Source: Bacteroidota bacterium (GTDB lineage: Bacteria; Bacteroidota; Bacteroidia; B-17B0; Aurantibacillaceae). Taken from it: a stretch of 64,000 nucleotides of DNA. Positions 56,100 through 64,000 of the stretch are shown piece by piece. Under the pieces are notes generated by a model. It did no database searches, was not told the origin of the DNA, and saw only the letters and a list, made by a program, of their open reading frames with translations. The position numbers and the translations under genes were made by a program. Every line of letters starts with the position of its first letter. The first letter of the stretch is position 1. The DNA is taken from contig JADJFB010000019.1 in assembly GCA_016708845.1 (NCBI GenBank), positions 21,989 through 85,988 on the forward strand. Direction: 5' to 3'.

Positions 56100-57935
56100 A
56101 TGAAAAAGCATTTTTAATACTTACAACTCTGTTCTCTATCAATCAAGCTTTTGCTGATGGAGATTACCATTATTATGTTGATTTAACCGCTGTTAAAAAC
56201 GATAAATTAACGATAAGGTTAACACCACCAGATATTGCCGATAACGAAACTATATTTATGTTTCCTGCCATGGTACCAGGCACTTATGATGTGTATGACT
56301 TTGGGAGATTTGTTTCTAATTTTAAAGTAGAAGGAAAAGATGGGCAAACTATCAAAATTGAAATCCTAGATAAAAACTCTTATAAATTATCGCCTGCAAA
56401 ATGCTATTAAAGAAATTAGTTATGATGTAGAAGATAGTTGGGACACTGATATTAAAGAGAAAGTGGTATTTGAACCAGGAGGAAGTAATATTGAAGAAGG
56501 CAAAAATTTTTCGTTAAACACACATTGCTTTTTTGGTTATTTTAAAAATAAAATTGAAACCAATTTTATTTTAGAAGTTACCAAGCCAAAAGGTTTTTTC
56601 GCTTCTACAAGCATGACAGATTTAAAAAGTGGTGAAACAAAAGATGTATTATCTATTTTTAATTACCATGCCTTAATTGATTCCCCTATCATGTATACCA
56701 TGCCCGATACTACTACTGTATATATTTGAAAATCGCAAATATTAATTTCTGTTTATTCTCCGAATAAAGTTTTAACGTCTGATTTTATTGCACGTAATTT
56801 AAAAGAATTGTTGTTTGCTCAAGCAGAATATTTAGGTGGAGAATTACCAATTGATAAATATGCTTCTTATTTTACTTTTACGGATAAAGCGTCCTTAAGT
56901 GGTGCATCAGGAGCATTAGAACATTCCTACTCTTCTTTTACTTTTTACCCGAAGCTGATACCTCCGTTATTGCTCAAGAAGAAGAAATGTTGCCGCTCAT
57001 GAATTTTTTCATATCGTTACGCCTTTAAGTATTCACCAAAAGAAATAGGGGAATTTGATTTTAATAATCCAAAAATGAGTAAACACTTTGGTTATACGAA
57101 GGCTTAACAGAATACGCAGCGCATCACATGCAAGTAAAACAGGCTTAATTGAATACGATGCCTTTTTGGAATTATAGTGAAAATGCAAAACAATCGCGAG
57201 AATTATATTGATACTCTTCCATTTACCGTTATGAGTAAATATGCGCTTGATAAATACAAAAAACAGTACAACAACGTGTATGAAAAAGGTGCATTAATTG
57301 GTATGTGTTTAGATATTCAATTGCGTTATTACAGCAATGGAAAATACGGAACACAAGAGTTAATGAAAGATCTAGCGAAACAATATGGCAAAACAAAATC
57401 ATTTAATGATGAAGATTTATTTAATGATATTGAAAAATTAACGTATAAAGAAATACGTTACTTTTTAGATAATCACGTAGCTGGCAATAAACCATACCTT
57501 TACAAAGATATGTTTGCCATGGTTGGTTTAAATTATGCTGAAAAAGTTGAAAGCGAACAAATTACTTTAGGAGGCATTTCAGTGGGATATAATCCTCAAA
57601 CCAATCATTTAGTAGTTGTAAATACTGATAAATTAGATGCTTTTGGAAAGAAATTAAAATTTAAAGAAGGGGATGAAATCATAACATTTAATAACAGAAA
57701 ACTAACTTTAGATAATATCAAAGATGTTTTAGGTGGTTACATGCAAAATGCTAAAACAGGCGACAAATTAGAAATTGAAGTTTTAAGAAAAGATAAAAAA
57801 GGAAGCGAAACCATTAAAAAATTGAAGGCAAAAGTAAAACCCGTTAAAGTAACCGAAACTGATGTTATTGATATTAATGAATCAGCAACCGAACAACAAG
57901 TAATAGCTAGAAAAACATGGTTGGGAATTAACTAG
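56100..57935 (+). CDS. M61 family glycyl aminopeptidase with PDZ domain, frameshifted
   Basis: Reconstructs to about 610 residues. It has a signal peptide (ending NQAFA), an N-terminal beta domain (FPAMVPGTYDVYDFGRFVS), the zinc site HEFFHIVTPLSIH near 57000, the intact C-terminal half (57177-57935) with YEKGALIGMCLDIQLR, and a final PDZ-like domain (GISVGYN through DNIKDVL). At least five indels occur between 56110 and 57180. M61 enzymes trim N-terminal Gly or Ala from peptides. It is the most damaged long gene before 60 kb. Confidence 0.82.
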
Positions 57936-58001
57936 AAAGTATTAAGTTCTAAGATTATCATCACTTGATACTTTGATCGTAATACTTTTTAATCTAAAAA
58001 A

Positions 58002-59024
58002 ATGAGTAAAAAACACAACATATATTGGAATTGTCAATTTATTGGCTGGAGTTTATATGCTGCTATTAATTTGATTTTTTTAAACTAAGTTACAATACCA
58101 ATTTAAAAGACATCTTATTGTTTTAATCTGGTTGCCACTGGTATTACTATTACACACGCTTATCGTTACCTAATATTAAAGTTTAATGTATTACGTTTTA
58201 GTTTATTAATTCAAATCCCATTAATACTAATTGCATCCTTAGTGATGTCGATCCTATTTTTTATTATCAATATTAGTATCGTCAATATCTTCAGCAGTAA
58301 CTCTGAGTCTATCGACTTACTAGCAGCCACTTCAAAAATATTAAGTTTGGTATTGATATTTGTTATTTGGTCTGTTATCTATTTCGGATTTCACTTTTTT
58401 GATAACTATAAAAAAACAGAAATTCAAAATCTTCGATTAGAAGCTAACTCAAAAGAAGTAGAATTAAATAAATTAAAATCTCAATTAAATCCTCACTTCA
58501 TGTTTAACAGCATGAATAGCATCAGAGCTTTAGTAGATGAAGACCCTAAGAAAGCAAAAGTAGCGATTACTCAATTATCAAACATTTTGCGCAACACTTT
58601 AATGATGCATAAAACAGATATATCCTTAGAAGAAGAAATAGCACTTGTTAAGGATTATTTAGAATTAGAGCATATCCGATTTGAAGAACGATTACATTTT
58701 AATTTTGATATTGATCCTCAAACCTTAACTTTAAACGTGCCTCCAATGATGATTCAAACATTAGTGGAAAATGGCATTAAACATGGTATTGGTAAATATC
58801 CAGAAGGTGGAAATATTTCTATTGTGAGTTTAAAAACAGACTCAGGTTTTAAAATAGAAATCATCAATACAGGCCAGTTAGGCGATGTTACTAAAACAGA
58901 TTCGGGCTTTGGTGTAGCTAATACAACAAATCGTTTAGAATTATTGTTTGGAAAAAAAGCAAGCTTTAATCTTAAAAATTTAGATGATAAAAATGTCATC
59001 AGTGAAATAACTATAAAAACTTAA
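58002..59024 (+). CDS. LytS/YehU-type sensor histidine kinase, frameshifted near the N-terminus
   Basis: From ATG 58002 (SKKHNIYWNCQFIGWSLYAAIN) through about four membrane helices; two indels near 58085-58125 break the first part. The rest is open: a coiled linker, then the His-kinase domain with the phospho-acceptor in LKSQLNPHFMFNSMNSIRAL, the N box VENGIKHGI and GFGVANTTNRLELLFG. No extracellular sensor domain is present. The LytTR regulator gene follows after 100 bases, forming a two-component pair. Confidence 0.85.
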
Positions 59025-59124
59025 ACCTAAAAAAATGAATTATTCATGTTTCCAAAATTGAAATATGAATGAAGACAACTTGAATAAACCATATTACAAC
59101 TAAAAACAATAAAAAAAACGACAT

Positions 59125-59838
59125 ATGAAAGCAATTATTATTGATGACGAACGCTTAGCGCGTCAGGAATTAAAAAATTTATTAGCAGTTCATAAAGAAA
59201 TTGAAGTGATTGCAGAGTGTAACAATGCGCAGTCTGCTAAAGAAAAAATTGCAGAGTTAAATCCTGATGTTATTTTCCTAGACATTCAAATGCCTGGTAA
59301 AACAGGTTTAGAGTTAATTGAAGAAGTATCTGCCCTACCCGATGTGGTTTTTGTAACCGCATACGATGAATATGCCATTAAAGCTTTTGAAGTAAATGCT
59401 TACGATTATTTACTAAAACCAGTATCACCAGAGCGCTTAGCTGAAACCATCAAAAAATTAACTCTCAAAGAAACTTCGGAGAAAAAAGAAAACACCACTC
59501 CCTTAACCGAAAACGATCAGGTGTTTATTAAAGATGGCGAAAAAACATGGTTTGTGCGTTTAAGCAATATTCGTTTATTTGAAAGCGAAGGAAACTATGT
59601 GCGTGTATATTTTGATAATTTCCGTCCTTTAATTTTAAGAAGCTTAAATAGCTTAGAAGAACGTTTGGATGAAAAAACATTTTTTAGAGCAAGCCGTAAA
59701 CACATCATTAACCTTAAATGGGTAGAAAGTATTGAAACATGGTTTAACGGAGGATTAATGGTAAAATTAAAAGGTGGACAAGAAATCGAAATTTCTCGCC
59801 GTCAAGCAGTTAAATTAAAAGATATGATGAGTTTGTAA
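59125..59838 (+). CDS. LytTR family response regulator
   Basis: A 237-residue regulator. The receiver domain has D7 and D8, phospho-acceptor D53 (VIFLDIQMPGKTG) and K98 (YLLKPVSP). The LytTR DNA-binding domain occupies about 138-237 (FIKDGEKTWFVRLSNIRLFESEG, ASRKHIINLKWVESIE). It is the partner of the adjacent histidine kinase. Such pairs control envelope or stress genes; the targets here are unknown. Frame intact. Confidence 0.9.
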   Translation: MKAIIIDDERLARQELKNLLAVHKEIEVIAECNNAQSAKEKIAELNPDVIFLDIQMPGKTGLELIEEVSALPDVVFVTAYDEYAIKAFEVNAYDYLLKPVSPERLAETIKKLTLKETSEKKENTTPLTENDQVFIKDGEKTWFVRLSNIRLFESEGNYVRVYFDNFRPLILRSLNSLEERLDEKTFFRASRKHIINLKWVESIETWFNGGLMVKLKGGQEIEISRRQAVKLKDMMSL

Positions 59839-59859
59839 GCTATCAAAACCGTAAATTTG
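59832..59859 (+). promoter_or_regulatory. Promoter of the downstream hypothetical gene
   Basis: TTTG (59832-59835) overlaps the end of the response regulator gene and TAAATTTG (59852-59859) follows after 16 bases. The ATG at 59864 is 4 bases beyond, giving a leaderless layout. Confidence 0.4.
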
Positions 59860-59863
59860 CGAT

Positions 59864-60413
59864 ATGAAAAATAACGAAGAAAACGAACTAGACGATTTAT
59901 TACCTGAGGAGTTAAAAGGCGACATTGTTCCAGAAATAGACCCTGCTAAATTATTTGATAAAAAGAATACGCCACCATTATTATTGGTAGCGAAGGCATG
60001 AGTAAAAAGACACTAAGTAATGCCGATTATGTTACTGCTTTAGTCAGCAGTAAATCTACTCGTGAAGAAAAAGACGAAGCACTAATTGCTTTAAAAGAAA
60101 ATAATGCGCAATCATTTATTTTAAATGCAATTGCTAAAACTAAGAACTTAGATCAAAAAGCTTTATTAATTGCTGCCTGCTGGGAAACTGGACTTGATTT
60201 TAGTAAAGATTACCTCGTATTTATTGAATTAATTGGCCACGAAAACTTTCTTGTATCTTTTGAAGCCTTTACCGTTATACAGGAAATGGAAGCGGAAATT
60301 GATGAGTCTACTTTAAAACAGCTTTAGAGATGTTAAATAAATTCAAGAAAGGCAATGAGATTACTATCAATGATGCGAAAGAATTAATCAAACAAAAATT
60401 AAGCGCAGAATAA
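59864..60413 (+). CDS. Hypothetical helical protein, frameshifted
   Basis: I do not recognise this gene. ATG 59864 gives KNNEENELDDLLPEELKGDIVPE; a one-base change near 59970 would join it through ATIIIGSEG to the open piece at 59998 (MSKKTLSNADYVTALVSSK). One missing A in AAAA near 60315 extends that piece to TALEMLNKFKKGNEITINDAKELIKQ, stopping at 60411. The corrected protein has about 182 residues, acidic at the start and HEAT-like helical afterwards (AFTVIQEMEAEI). Alternatively 59864-60001 and 59998-60413 are two genes overlapping by ATGA. Confidence 0.5.
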
Positions 60414-60823
60414 TTGAAAACATCATTACTACTGGCTTTTTTTTCTTTATCAAGCATTTCATTTTCTCAAGAAAAGGAAGAAGTGCAAACAATTAAAGTA
60501 AAAAAAGAAAAACTATTTGCTAAAGCGGCTTTTGACGATACAGAATATAAAGTAATTGCTTTTGATAGATATGGCAATCCTCACGAACAAGCCATTAAAT
60601 CATTTACCATATTTTATAAAGAAGATAATGTAGCTCGACAAGCCTCTGTTCAGGAAACGCATTTCCTAAAAAAACCATTGACTTTTTAACCAAGAAAAAA
60701 AAGTTTGCCACTAAAATTTGTTTAATGAATATTAAAGCAGAAGATAAAGATGGTCACATAGAAGACTTACCCGACTTATGTGATATTGTGATATTCCCAG
60801 ATTGTAAAAAAAACAAACATTAA
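60414..60823 (+). CDS. Small exported hypothetical protein, frameshifted
   Basis: A TTG start and signal peptide (ending SISFSQ) precede an Ig-like beta domain: VKKEKLFAKAAFDDTEYKVIAFDRYGNPHEQAIKSF. One missing G near 60653 breaks the frame; corrected it continues QGNAFPKKTIDFLTKKKKFATKICL and ends DIVIFPDCKKNKH, about 136 residues. It resembles the small beta domains seen at the end of gliding/T9SS proteins, but that is only an impression. It directly follows the previous gene. Confidence 0.5.
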
Positions 60824-60830
60824 AACCCAC

Positions 60831-60862
60831 AAAAAAAGCGACTCACATTTGAATCGCTTTTT
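60831..60862. terminator. Terminator after the small exported protein gene
   Basis: A7-GCGA pairs with TCGC-T7, with an inner TCA/TGA pairing and a long T run. It sits 8 bases after the plus-strand stop and can also serve the convergent minus-strand gene that ends at 60876. Confidence 0.75.
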
Positions 60863-60875
60863 TTTTAAGACTAAA

Positions 60876-61576
60876 CTATTGTTTCTCTCCCATTTGATAG
60901 GTTTCGGTTTTAGTTGTATTACCTTTTCATCACATAAGTCCAAAGTCCATCTTTTGGTAATCCCCTAAATCTTTTCTAAAAATCATTGATCCTTCTTCTT
61001 TTATTCGCTTTTCGTAAAACTCTTCTTGATGTATTTCTTTGTTTTTTATCTACAATTCAAACATAGATGCAGGTAACCCGTTTCGTAAATGAATTACGTT
61101 TATATAAAAATTCAATATTTTATCATTTTCCTCAACATACTCTGGTGTTCCATTTCTAAAAAATCGTATTGATTTTGAGGATTTCCTTCCGCAATAATTA
61201 ATTGATGATTTTAATTTTCCATCATCATAAAATTTCCAATTTACATGCTTTAAATCAGTACTGAAAAGAACGTTCCTTGTCCGTTTTCGTAATAGTTTTT
61301 AAACACTTTAATAAACCATCAGCATAAAAACCTTTATGTAATAATTTTACTACATAAAATCTCTTGCCAATTTTGTGCGTTTATATTATCTCTCGAATAA
61401 CTAAAGATCTTTCCATCATTGGCACTAAATTATTATATCTAATGATACCATAATCAGGTCAATAATTTCTGTAGGAGTATAACGCTTTAATTGAGCAACT
61501 TGCTTGTAAAGACGTGAAAAAGCGACATTTGATGCTACTAATACTAAAATAAAATATATTAAGTTATAAAATTCAT
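60876..61576 (-). pseudogene. Fragmented gene for an exported protein, perhaps MORN/YwqK-like
   Basis: A minus-strand gene broken by many indels. From near 61576 it reads FYNLIYFILVLVASNVAFSR, a signal peptide, then LYKQVAQLKRYTPTEIIDL. Later pieces (YYENGQG, KHVNWKFYDDGKLK, NLRNGLPAS) and the end DGLWTYV look like MORN-type repeats of the YwqK antitoxin-like family. The frame shifts at least eight times. I cannot tell whether it was intact before sequencing. Confidence 0.45.
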
Positions 61577-61594
61577 AATTGGTCTAAAGCAATT

Positions 61595-62605
61595 TTGTGC
61601 AAAATAGTAAAAAATTGGTGAAAATAAACGTTAAATTATTAATGTTTTCTTCCAGAAGTGCTAAATAACGTTCGGCATCGAAAGCATCCATGCAACCACT
61701 TCCCGCTGCTGTTACTGCTTGGCGGTATGTTTATCAGCACAATCGCCCACAGCAAACACCCCTTCAATATTGGTTTAGTTGAGTCAGATTACATCAATAT
61801 ATCCTAATTCATCCATATTAATTTGTCCATCAAAAATATCCGTATTTGGTTTGTGATATAGCCACAAAAACCTGTTACATTCAAGGTGCGTAATTCGTTG
61901 GTGACGTTTTTTAACAACATCCTTCTACCATTTCTTTTCCTAAAATATCATGAGTTTCACTTCTTTAAAACCATCTCAATATTTTCGGTATTTGTTACTC
62001 GGTGTTGCATGGCTTTACTAGCTCGCATTTCACCTTTACGTACAATCATGTACACTTTTTTACATAATTTGGATAAGTAGGTAGCTTCCTCTGCAGCAGT
62101 ATCCCCTGCTCCAACGATTGCTACTTCTTGGCCTTTATAAAAGAAACCGTCACAAACAGCACAAACAGAACTCCACCAGCATTCATACGCAGAAGCAGGT
62201 TTTCTAAACCTAACCATTTAGGAGATGCCCTGTTGAAATGATTACTGCATCAGCAGTAATTTCAGTGGTTTTCATCAATCCAAATCGTTTGGATTTGCTT
62301 TAAATCAGCTTTAGTAGCTAATCCAAACTGAAACTTGAGTTCCAAAACGCTCGCTTGAGCTTTTAAATCTCCCATTAATTCAGGTATTGATCACTCCTTT
62401 TTGGGTACAACTGGAAATTATCTACTTCAGTGGTTTCTGTTAATTGTCCGCCAGGTGTTAAACCTGTATATAATACAGGCTTTAAATCAGCACGAGATGC
62501 GTATATAGCTGCAGTATATCCTGCGGGCCAGAATAATAATAAGGCATTTGATATGTTCGGTAGTAGTTGACCTAGTTTATATTTTTTGAGGTACAATTAC
62601 TATTA
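61595..62605 (-). pseudogene. trxB: Thioredoxin reductase, heavily frameshifted
   Basis: The FAD/NADPH enzyme that reduces thioredoxin. Recognisable pieces on the minus strand are AGYTAAIYASRADLKPVLYTG with PGGQLTETTEVDNF, the redox motif CAVCDGFFYKGQEV, the NADPH motif VAIVGAGDTAAEEATYLSKL, VRKGEMRASKAMQHR, VGDCADK, and the end AGSGCMDAFDAERYLALLEE. More than ten indels separate them and the start codon is not clear. Span limits are approximate. This is probably a working gene with a poor consensus. Confidence 0.75.
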
Positions 62606-62711
62606 ATAAAGGCTTAAAAGTTTTGAAAGTTAAAAAGTTTTGAAAGTTTGATTTTACAGAAATAGAGATCTTTCAAATTTAATTAGCAAAGTTTAATCTG
62701 TCGTTGTTTTT

Positions 62712-63069
62712 CTAAACCACAAGCCCATCAAGCGCATCCAAAACTATTAGCAATAAATCAAAGCCAATCACCACTGCCCCGACTAAAAACTGTTGCTTGT
62801 ATTTCCAACCGAGCACCATATTACCCTTTGTAGCATTGATGATAAAAATCATAAAACTTAAAGACAACTTATTTTTTTTAACCCCAACTAATAGCCATAA
62901 AAAAGTTAAAGTAAAAAAGATACTGGCATGAACAAACTTATCAAAACTCAATAATTTAACCAATGTTCCGTTGGCACATATTTACAGGGCGTGCAGCATA
63001 ATACAAAAATGATAATGGTCCATGAAATATGGCTGCAAGGAAACTATATTCTTTAAGTATTTTTACCAT
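62712..63069 (-). pseudogene. VanZ-like family membrane protein, frameshifted
   Basis: From ATG 63069 (MVKILKEYSF) through a first membrane segment to PVNMCQRNIG in one frame; with one or two indels this becomes PGKYVPTEHWLNYLSFDKFVHASIFFTLTFLW, a typical VanZ-like sequence. The later part (62963-62712) has two more helices. Corrected length is about 120 residues. Most VanZ-like proteins have no known role; some confer low-level teicoplanin resistance. It lies downstream of gcvH in the same direction. Confidence 0.65.
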
Positions 63070-63135
63070 ATGGGTTACTGCAGATAACCGTCGCCTGAAT
63101 AGGATAACTACTAGTTTTACAGATTATTATAAAAC

Positions 63136-63166
63136 AAAAAACCTCCTGATAAACAAGAGGTTTTTT
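63136..63166 (-). terminator. Terminator after gcvH
   Basis: AAAAAACCTC pairs with GAGGTTTTTT with an 11-base loop, flanked by A and T runs. It lies 12 bases past the reconstructed gcvH stop on the minus strand, separating gcvH from the VanZ-like gene. Confidence 0.7.
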
Positions 63167-63177
63167 AAAAACAAAAA

Positions 63178-63576
63178 TTAGTTGCTATAAGCTCCAGAAT
63201 TAATGCTTTATAAGCATCTGCAGATAACAAATCAGCTAATTCAGCTTCATTATCAAACTACTTACTTTAATCATCCAGCCTTTTCCATAAGGATCTGTAT
63301 TAACAGACTCTGGCGCTGAATCGATATCTTTATTCATTTCACAATACTTTACCACGAAGTGGCATAGAAATAAGTCCGAATACTGTTTCGCGCAGCTTCC
63401 ACTGTATAATCTCTTCTCTACGAACTGTTTTCGCCAATTCCGGTACATCTACATCTGGCGATATCGCCTAATTCTTTTTGAGCAAAATCAGTAATACCAA
63501 TTGTTGCAACATTGCAACTTCTAGAACTTCATTCGTGGTCTTTGGTCATACTTTAATTCTGATACGGAAAATTCAT
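63178..63576 (-). pseudogene. gcvH: Glycine cleavage system H protein, heavily frameshifted
   Basis: The lipoyl carrier of the glycine cleavage complex, normally about 126 residues. From ATG 63576 the minus strand reads MNFP, TKDHE, VATIGITDFAQKELGDI, then EMNKDIDSAPESVNTDPYGKGWMIKV in the one open piece, ending near KALIxGAYSN at 63178. At least eight indels occur; the lipoyl-lysine region lies in a damaged stretch and is not clearly legible. gcvT and gcvP are not in the window. Confidence 0.75.
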
Positions 63577-63790
63577 AGTGTTTGTTTATAAATTAATTGT
63601 TTCCTAAAAATCAAGATAATTTTGACAAATATATAGGTTTAAATTAATTGAAATAAAAAATAAGTTATAAAATACACATTAATAAAAGGTTTAAAACTCT
63701 ACTTGTATTTATGACTTACCGTGCTTTTGGATTTACGGCTCGGAAATTAAGGAGAAATCTTACTCCCGCATCTATTCAAAACTAAACAAT

Positions 63791-64000
63791 ATGAAAAATA
63801 TTGCAGTTAAGGGAAGTGGTACTATGAAATGGTATTGCCCATGTATTTGCTCAATTTGGCTATTCAGTTAGCCTTGTAGATATCAGTGAACCTGCGTTAC
63901 AAGCATTAACAGCAATTGCTAAAAATATTGATAGACAAGTGTAAAAGGAACCGTTACTGAAGATGACAAAGCTGACGACTTTATTTAACATCAAAACTTT
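63791..64000 (+). pseudogene. 3-hydroxyacyl-CoA dehydrogenase (3-hydroxybutyryl-CoA dehydrogenase type), partial and frameshifted
   Basis: From ATG 63791 the plus strand reads MKNIAV, then GSGTM, an NAD motif shared by this family, and after single-base shifts HVFAQFGYSVSLVDISEPALQALTAIAKNIDRQV and KGTVTEDDKA. This matches the N-terminus of 3-hydroxybutyryl-CoA dehydrogenases used in fatty acid or butanoate metabolism. The gene runs off the window. At least four indels occur in 210 bases. It is divergent from gcvH; the 214-base spacer 63577-63790 holds no gene. Confidence 0.65.

Noticed and set aside
60876..61576. Toxin-antitoxin module (YwqK-like antitoxin)
   Set aside because: The similarity is only to MORN-type repeats, the protein has a signal peptide, and no toxin partner is visible.
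62616..62648. Tandem direct repeat AAAAGTTTTGAAAGTT, two copies
   Set aside because: Short and AT-rich, in the most error-prone part of the window; could be an assembly artefact.
61595..63576. True pseudogene cluster (trxB, vanZ-like, gcvH)
   Set aside because: Conserved motifs are all present in order and indels are far denser than substitutions, which points to consensus errors rather than decay. The type label only records that the frame is broken as written.

Overview
The window is AT-rich chromosomal DNA of a Bacteroidota bacterium. Support comes from the TAnnTTTG-type promoter boxes, a C-terminal type IX secretion (T9SS) sorting domain, a PorX-type regulator, Bacteroidota-restricted families (DUF4835, DUF3078, an atypical omega subunit beside bamD) and the dispersed repeats. 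A Flavobacteriales-like member fits best; nothing seen fixes genus or family. There is no prophage, transposase, CRISPR array or rRNA operon. One tRNA gene (Glu, TTC) is present.

Layout. 0.1-17.5 kb is mostly minus strand: TerB-like protein, tRNA-Glu, acyltransferase, secreted coiled-coil protein, DUF502, hemF, a LysM/receptor-like protein, guaA, a LuxR-type response regulator with a 35-codon membrane ORF behind it, rnz, a T9SS cargo protein, pyrB-dinB-pyrR, purA, an MBL hydrolase, rhomboid, and a SAM hydrolase-like gene. 17.6-27.9 kb is mostly plus strand: phoH, a MazG-like gene, a von Willebrand A protein, three nucleotide-sugar genes (WbpD/WbpB/WbpA type), queE, GNAT, a 2-hydroxyacid dehydrogenase, a VanX-type dipeptidase and efp. 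27.9-38 kb holds a PIF1-like helicase, a TerB/ABCG fusion transporter, then the block bamD-rpoZ-coaBC-DUF4835-DUF3078. 38-46.6 kb holds porX, rsmE, acpH-like, a ferredoxin reductase/ferredoxin pair, a TPR/SpoIIE phosphatase and an M42 peptidase. 46.6-64 kb holds two YeeE/YedE genes, dapA, mazG, kmo, tilS, a cytochrome c peroxidase, a CPBP protease, an M61 peptidase, a LytS/LytR-like two-component pair, trxB, vanZ-like, gcvH and the start of a 3-hydroxyacyl-CoA dehydrogenase.

Data quality dominates interpretation. Single-base indels, mostly in short homopolymers, break guaA, coaBC, the LysM protein and others in the first 42 kb. From about 42 kb most genes are broken, and past 60 kb there is roughly one indel every 100 bases or fewer. 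Many broken genes are usually essential and read cleanly once one base is added or removed, so I treat these as consensus errors, probably towards a contig end, and give reconstructed spans.

The most interesting non-coding signal is a repeated two-hairpin element with covarying stems. Four copies form two inverted pairs at 51.5-51.8 and 53.7-54.0 kb, with a fragment at 9.45 kb. A second, REP-like repeat (CTTCGACTCCGCTCAG type) occurs between genes and also inside the helicase reading frame.
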